NCBI GenBank assembly: GCA_023265535.1
Contig: JAHFTI010000089.1
Span: 1 to 10,226, forward strand
Length of the DNA: 10,226 nucleotides
DNA from: Opitutaceae bacterium
Lineage (GTDB): Bacteria; Verrucomicrobiota; Verrucomicrobiia; Opitutales; Opitutaceae
Reading direction: 5' to 3'
Numbering within the stretch: the first letter of the stretch is position 1; the number at the start of each line of letters is the position of its first letter. Shown here one piece after another: positions 6,947 through 10,226 of this stretch. The position numbers and the translations under genes were made by a program. The notes beneath the pieces were generated by a model. It searched no databases. It had not been told where the DNA came from and was given only the letters and a program-made list of their open reading frames with translations.

Positions 6947-8572
6947 TCAGGCGCCACCGCGGCGGATGCGGCCGTGAAGGCGGCTCGTGGGCTTGGCGGC
7001 TGCGGCCGTGAGGCTCTCCGGATCGAAGAGGGCCGAGTAGGTGTAGGGGAAGTCCGCGAGGCGCTTGCGCTCGATGTCGGCGCCGATGTAGCGCTCGATC
7101 GACTTGGCGTGGCGCGTGTCATCCTCACCCATGATGGTGAAGGCCTCGCCCGTCTTGAGGGCGCGGCCCGTGCGGCCGATGCGGTGCACGTAGTCCTCGG
7201 GATTCTCGGGCACGTCGTAGTTGATCACGTGCGTGACGCCGGCGATGTCGAGGCCGCGGGCGGCGATGTCCGTCGCCACGAGGACCTCGTACTTGCCCGA
7301 CTTGAAGCCGGCAAGGGCCTCGGCGCGCTCGTTCATGTTGCGGTCCGAGTGCATGGTGGCGACGCTGTGCTTGTGGCTCTTGAGCCACGCGGCGACCTGG
7401 TCGGCACCCACCTTGGTGCGGCAGAAGACGATCACGCTCTCGAAGTTGGTGCGCTCCATCATGGTCTTGAGGAGGTCGAACTTCTGGGCCTCGACGACCG
7501 GATAGAAGGCGTGGGCCACGGTCTCGGCAGGGGAGCGGCGCGCGCCGATCTCAATCCTGGCGGGATCCTTCACGGCCCAGCTCGCCAGGCGGGCGATCTC
7601 GGGCGGGAGGGTGGCGCTGAAGAAGAGGGTCTGGCGGTTCGTCGGGCACTTCTCGACGATGCGCTTCACGTCGGGCAGGAAGCCCATGTCGAGCATGCGG
7701 TCCACCTCGTCGAGCACGAGGATCTCGATGTTGCCGAGGGTCATGACGCGCTGCTCGAGCAGGTCCAGCAGGCGGCCCGGCGTGGCCACCAGCACGTCGA
7801 TGCCGCGCCTGAGGGCCTCGGTCTGCTTGCCGTATCCAACACCGCCATACACGACCGTGATGCCGAGGTTGGTGTTCTTGCTGTAGTCGAGGAAGGATTG
7901 CTCCACCTGGAGGGCCAGCTCGCGCGTGGGCTCCAGTACGAGGCAGCGCATCGGGCCGTGCTTGGCCAGGCGTTGGATGACGGGCAGCGCGAAGGCGGCG
8001 GTCTTGCCGGTGCCGGTCTGGGCGGAGCCCATGACGTCGCGCCCGCTCAGGACCACCGGAATGGCCTGCGCCTGGATGGGCGTGGGGTTCTCGTAGCCCT
8101 TCTGGGCCACCGCGTAGGCGAGGGCGTCATTGAGGCCGAGCTTGGAAAAGGCGGTGTCCTGCGGGGGGACCTCGGCGGCGGGAGCTGCCTCGGTCCAAGT
8201 GTCGACCGGGCCCTGGCCGGGTCTCGGACGATCATCATAGCGATCCTCGGAGTGGCGGGACCTGCCGCCTCCGCCGCCGTGACGGCTGCCGCCGCGGGAG
8301 GACGAATGGCCGCGGTGCTCGGACCGTTCGCCGGAGCGCTCGCTGCGATGGGCGTGACCCTGGGGCTTGGCCTCGGCGCCGGCCGTGGCATGTGCCTTGG
8401 CATCACGGGCCTTGGGCTCGTGGGCGGCCGGGGTGGAGCGGGGCTTGGAAGCGCGGTCCTTTTCGGCGTCGCGCTTTCCGTGGGAAGATTTGGGATGCCC
8501 GGTCTCGGGCTTCTTGTTTTTGGTCGAAGGCGAGATCTTTTCGCGAATCTTCGAGATAAGCTTACGTAGCAT
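6947..8572 (-). CDS. DEAD-box ATP-dependent RNA helicase, RhlE-like, with DEVD motif II
   Basis: This 541-residue protein is an RNA helicase for RNA remodelling, such as ribosome assembly or cold adaptation (family knowledge). The core motifs are complete: Q-motif (Phe142, GY 159-160, PTPIQ 163-167), motif I AQTGTGKT (184-191), Ia PTRELA (215-220), Ib TPGR (264-267), II DEVD (288-291), III SAT (319-321), IV VIVFCRTK (380-387), V ATDIAARGLDI (433-443), VI HRIGRTGR (463-470). MHSDRNMNERAEALAGFKSG before motif V is typical of the RhlE group. Motif II has Val instead of Ala. Residues 1-135 are a low-complexity basic tail rich in His, Arg, Ser, Gly and Lys, probably disordered and RNA-binding; such tails are more often C-terminal. 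The ATG at 8572 has AAGGA 3 bases upstream (AAGGAACTATG), the clearest ribosome site in the window. Its own terminator follows. Confidence 0.95.
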   Translation of the reverse strand: MLRKLISKIREKISPSTKNKKPETGHPKSSHGKRDAEKDRASKPRSTPAAHEPKARDAKAHATAGAEAKPQGHAHRSERSGERSEHRGHSSSRGGSRHGGGGGRSRHSEDRYDDRPRPGQGPVDTWTEAAPAAEVPPQDTAFSKLGLNDALAYAVAQKGYENPTPIQAQAIPVVLSGRDVMGSAQTGTGKTAAFALPVIQRLAKHGPMRCLVLEPTRELALQVEQSFLDYSKNTNLGITVVYGGVGYGKQTEALRRGIDVLVATPGRLLDLLEQRVMTLGNIEILVLDEVDRMLDMGFLPDVKRIVEKCPTNRQTLFFSATLPPEIARLASWAVKDPARIEIGARRSPAETVAHAFYPVVEAQKFDLLKTMMERTNFESVIVFCRTKVGADQVAAWLKSHKHSVATMHSDRNMNERAEALAGFKSGKYEVLVATDIAARGLDIAGVTHVINYDVPENPEDYVHRIGRTGRALKTGEAFTIMGEDDTRHAKSIERYIGADIERKRLADFPYTYSALFDPESLTAAAAKPTSRLHGRIRRGGA

Positions 8573-8588
8573 AGTTCCTTGTTATGTG

Positions 8589-8616
8589 AGGGCAGGGTTT
8601 CCGGTTTCCCTGCCCT
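8589..8616. repeat. Hairpin between the lipoprotein gene and the helicase gene
   Basis: AGGGCAGGG (8589-8597) pairs perfectly with CCCTGCCCT (8608-8616) around a 10-nt loop containing CCGG. It starts 24 bases after the lipoprotein stop codon (minus strand) and ends 17 bases before the helicase start. On the minus strand it is followed by CACATAACAAGG, not by a T-run, so it may be a weak terminator, an attenuator or an mRNA stabiliser. Confidence 0.5.
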
Positions 8617-8640
8617 TTGCAACCCGCATCTCCCAAGCGC

Positions 8641-9018
8641 TCAGATACGTTCCTTGATGCGTGTGATGATGGCCTGGGCGATCTTTTCGTCGCCAAAGGC
8701 GCCGACCTGGACACTCACGCTCACGACCCGCTCGCCTTCATTGCGCAGGCGAATCTCGATCTTGGTGTTATCCGCGGTGGTGCTGGTCAGCAGCCCGGTG
8801 AGGGCGTCATGTTTCTCCACCAGCTTGCCGAATTTCAGGTCGGCGACCGCCCGGCTCGTGGCCTGGAAGGCGTTTTCCATGTCCGTGCTGAGCATGACCT
8901 TCACTTCACCGCGCACGCTGGAGACTGCGCTTTGGGTGGTTTGGCAGCCGGTGAAGGCAACCGTGGCAAGGCTGGCCATGGCCAAGGCGAACAGGGGGAC
9001 TTTGATCAGGTTCTTCAT
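8641..9018 (-). CDS. Small DUF3568-like lipoprotein
   Basis: This 125-residue protein of unknown function has an N-terminal lipoprotein signal, a hydrophobic segment (LFALAMASLATVAFTGC) ending in the lipobox FTGC with lipidated Cys25. The mature part begins QTTQSAVSSVRGEVKVMLS and holds an alternating beta/alpha domain with TKIEIRLRNEGERVVSVSVQVG (residues 85-106, cited for its beta pattern) and GDEKIAQAIITRIKERI at the end. This fits the DUF3568 family (membrane-anchored, typically 120-140 residues), recalled from pattern and not verified by search. It is probably anchored to a membrane facing the periplasm. The ATG is the only start giving the signal peptide; no Shine-Dalgarno site is visible (ACTCCTACC precedes it). 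It is followed by a hairpin and then the helicase gene 68 bp on, so co-transcription is possible but not shown. Confidence 0.8.
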   Translation of the reverse strand: MKNLIKVPLFALAMASLATVAFTGCQTTQSAVSSVRGEVKVMLSTDMENAFQATSRAVADLKFGKLVEKHDALTGLLTSTTADNTKIEIRLRNEGERVVSVSVQVGAFGDEKIAQAIITRIKERI

Positions 9019-9049
9019 GGTAGGAGTGGATTAAGGGCAAATGACCCTC

Positions 9050-9059
9050 TTGGCGCCAA
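9050..9059. promoter_or_regulatory. Perfect 10-bp palindrome upstream of the lipoprotein gene
   Basis: TTGGCGCCAA is self-complementary and lies 32 bases upstream of the lipoprotein start (minus strand), inside the 165-bp gap that must hold its promoter. It could be an operator, but a 10-bp palindrome in GC-rich DNA can occur by chance, and I could not pair it with clear -35/-10 boxes. Confidence 0.3.
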
Positions 9060-9183
9060 TTTGTTTGCTCCGATCTGCTGTTCTTTCCGTCACCGACCGT
9101 TCCAGTCTCACTTATCAGCCCCGTTTCTGCCTGGCGATCGGTCTGCGTGACACCCGTATGCCGCGGCGTAACCCCCCCGGCGA

Positions 9184-9636
9184 TCAGGTGTGCCCGACCG
9201 TGCGCTTGATCTCGATGCCCAGCGCCACGAGCGAGATGAACAGGTCGCGCAGGAAAAGGGTGAGGGAGGCGATGAGGAAGGCCAGGCTTAGCGTGAAGAG
9301 TCCGATCAGCAGCAGCGCCAGTTCACGCCCCGCCAGCGCGCTCAGGAAGATGCCGCAGATCAGCAGGCAGGCCACAAACATGCTCGCGCCTGCGCAAGTG
9401 ACCGCCCAACGCATGAGATTGGCCCTGTTCCACATGACGTCCAGCTGTTCGGCCAGGCGTTCCTTCTCCTCCCCGGAGGCACTGCGGATCTGGGTGCACA
9501 GGTTGCGCGAGCGGTCCACGATTCGCGCCATCCGATTGGTCAGGGTGATGAGCAGTCCGCCCAGGCCGGAAATCAGGATGACCGGCGTGATGGAAAGCTG
9601 GATGATGGGGAGGAGGGAGCCGGCGCTGAGGTCCAT
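9184..9636 (-). CDS. DUF2721-family membrane protein
   Basis: This 150-residue inner-membrane protein is of unknown function. There are three predicted transmembrane segments: about 8-32 (PIIQLSITPVILISGLGGLL), 77-101 (WAVTCAGASMFVACLLICGI) and 105-129 (ELALLLIGLFTLSLAFLIAS). The signature TNRMARIVDR (33-42) right after the first helix, followed by a charged amphipathic stretch (43-74, with GEEKERLAEQ), and LFLRDLFISLVALGIEI at the end, are characteristic of DUF2721 from memory. Length is normal for the family. The ATG at 9636 places about seven residues before the first helix; no Shine-Dalgarno site is seen (CACCCCACC precedes it). It is divergent from the recD2-like gene and 165 bp upstream of the lipoprotein gene on the same strand; linkage is uncertain. 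Confidence 0.82.
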   Translation of the reverse strand: MDLSAGSLLPIIQLSITPVILISGLGGLLITLTNRMARIVDRSRNLCTQIRSASGEEKERLAEQLDVMWNRANLMRWAVTCAGASMFVACLLICGIFLSALAGRELALLLIGLFTLSLAFLIASLTLFLRDLFISLVALGIEIKRTVGHT

Positions 9637-9660
9637 GGTGGGGTGCCGTGAGAAAAGGGC

Positions 9661-9689
9661 ATTATTTCCGATTTCACAAGTCCGAGCAA
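9661..9689 (-). promoter_or_regulatory. Candidate sigma70-type promoter for the DUF2721 gene
   Basis: On the minus strand TTGCTC (9689-9684) and AATAAT (9666-9661, 5 of 6 to TATAAT) are separated by 17 bases. Predicted transcription start is near 9654, about 18 bases before the ATG at 9636. Position and spacing are right, though the -35 box matches only three of six bases. Confidence 0.42.
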
Positions 9690-9762
9690 GGCGGCGCCCC
9701 GGATGGTTGACCCCCGGTTGGTGTGGTGGGGCTGCGATCAGGCAATTGGTGTTTTGAGGTCG

Positions 9763-9905
9763 GTGTGGAGCGTGGGGACAGAAGTGTGGAGCGTCCTGAT
9801 TGTGCAGGGCGACTGCTCTCCAAGGCCCTGTCAGGCCTGTCCCCCGTCACCTGTCACCGATGACCTGTCATCCCTCATGTGTGGCCAGTGACCTGCCAGC
9901 CGTCG
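9763..9905. repeat. Degenerate 7/14-bp repeat array upstream of the recD2-like gene
   Basis: The left part has GTGTGGAGCGT at 9763-9773 and again at 9784-9794, exactly 21 bp apart, with GCGTGGG and GACAGAA filling 7-bp steps between. The right part has 14-bp units in register: 9836 CCTGTCCCCCGTCA, 9850 CCTGTCACCGATGA, 9864 CCTGTCATCCCTCA, a decayed unit at 9878, and 9892 CCTGCCAGCCGTCG; an extra CCTGTCA is at 9827-9833. GGGGACAG (9774-9781) is complementary to CTGTCCCC (9837-9844), and ATGAC-CT-GTCAT (9860-9871) is a dyad. The rest of the 366-bp divergent gap (9637-10002) holds no supported gene. The array could bind a regulator or be a decayed dispersed repeat. Confidence 0.6.
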
Positions 9906-10002
9906 TCCGCCGTCGGAAGAAGCGCGGGGATATTTGTTTCCACTCCGCAGCACCATTGCAAAGCGGCGCGCGTTCGTTCTTCAATCTGGGCGAAGTCCTC
10001 GC

Positions 10003-10226
10003 GTGTCCCACTCCAGCTCCCATAACACCCTGACCGGTGTCCTCGAACGGGTGATGTTTCTCAATGAAGAGAACCAGTACACGATCGCCGAGTTTCGCCC
10101 CGAGGCGCAGGAACCCGCGGGCAAGAACTCACGTCCGGAACCGCTGGTGACCATCGTGGGCGTGCTGCCCGGCGTGGAGTGCGGCGAAACCCTGTTCCTC
10201 GAGGGGGAATGGGTGGACCATCGCCA
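10003..10226 (+). CDS. recD2: RecD2-like SF1 DNA helicase, N-terminal fragment (3' truncated by window edge)
   Basis: From GTG 10003 the frame gives 74 residues up to the window end: MSHSSSHNTLTGVLERVMFL, then NEENQYTIAEFRPEA and, after a 16-residue Pro/Lys-rich insert, VTIVGVLPGVECGETLFLEG with EWVDHR at the edge. The pattern G-V-(L/V)-E-R-(V/I)-x-F-x-N-E-E-N-x-(Y/F)-T-(I/V), then VGxLPGVxxGE, then xGxW, is the N-terminal OB-like domain of RecD2/TraA-type 5'-3' helicases, which act in DNA repair without RecBC. The helicase motifs lie beyond the window. No ATG is available before the conserved block, so GTG is the likely start; TTG at 9934 is less likely. The upstream ribosome site is weak (GGGCGAAG). 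The N-terminal SHSSSH stretch is low-complexity. It is divergent from the DUF2721 gene. Confidence 0.8.
   Translation, partial: MSHSSSHNTLTGVLERVMFLNEENQYTIAEFRPEAQEPAGKNSRPEPLVTIVGVLPGVECGETLFLEGEWVDHR

Noticed and set aside
6835..7128. N-terminal extension of the TPR/HEAT protein to an upstream ATG
   Set aside because: It would run through the helicase terminator and into the helicase coding region, and would bury the signal peptide internally.
6929..8569. Plus-strand open frame of 546 codons antisense to the helicase
   Set aside because: It mirrors the helicase frame almost end to end and has the same shadow composition (Gly/Ala/Leu/Asp/His-rich); the minus-strand reading has every DEAD-box motif.
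9836..9905. CRISPR array
   Set aside because: Units are only 14 bp, degenerate and contiguous, without unique spacers of about 30 bp or any cas gene nearby.
9703..10033. Small plus-strand open frames in the gap before the recD2-like gene
   Set aside because: They are Cys/Ser/Pro/Arg-rich, overlap the repeat array, run in other frames than the helicase start, and resemble no family.

Overview
High-GC, C-ending-codon bacterial DNA holding mostly housekeeping genes. ATP synthase order atpA-atpG-atpD-atpC, a DUF3568-type lipoprotein, a DUF2721 membrane protein, a RhlE-like helicase and a RecD2-type helicase, with leaders that mostly lack Shine-Dalgarno sites, suggest a Verrucomicrobiota member, perhaps Opitutaceae-like. 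That placement is from memory of gene neighbourhoods, not from a search.

Layout. (1) 1-3369, plus strand: end of atpA, then complete atpG, atpD and atpC, i.e. the F1 alpha, gamma, beta and epsilon subunits, closed by a strong intrinsic terminator at 3397-3424. The atpA-atpG and atpD-atpC spacers are unusually long for an atp operon (130 and 127 bp) and share a 7-bp-phased purine-arm/pyrimidine-arm repeat design. (2) 3425-3607: G-rich, quadruplex-prone spacer between convergent genes. (3) 3608-4210, minus: HAD-family sugar-phosphate phosphatase. (4) 4211-4628: non-coding divergent region with several competing hairpins. (5) 4629-5246, plus: small MIP/aquaporin whose second NPA motif is followed by Val instead of the usual Arg; its terminator overlaps the end of the convergent next gene. 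(6) 5296-6834, minus: exported TPR/HEAT-like protein of unknown function. (7) 6947-8572, minus: DEAD-box RNA helicase with a DEVD motif II and a basic low-complexity N-terminal tail, closed by its own terminator. (8) 8641-9018, minus: small lipoprotein. (9) 9184-9636, minus: three-TM DUF2721 protein. (10) 9637-10002: divergent regulatory region with a degenerate 7/14-bp repeat array. (11) 10003-end, plus: N-terminus of a RecD2-like helicase starting at GTG.

The atp genes form one transcription unit building the catalytic F1 head. The other genes look like independent single-gene units, each with its own terminator or intergenic gap; no shared pathway is evident. I see no defence system, mobile element, CRISPR array, rRNA or tRNA. 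The most unusual signals are the heptad-phased intergenic elements and the aquaporin filter substitution, not a new multi-gene system.
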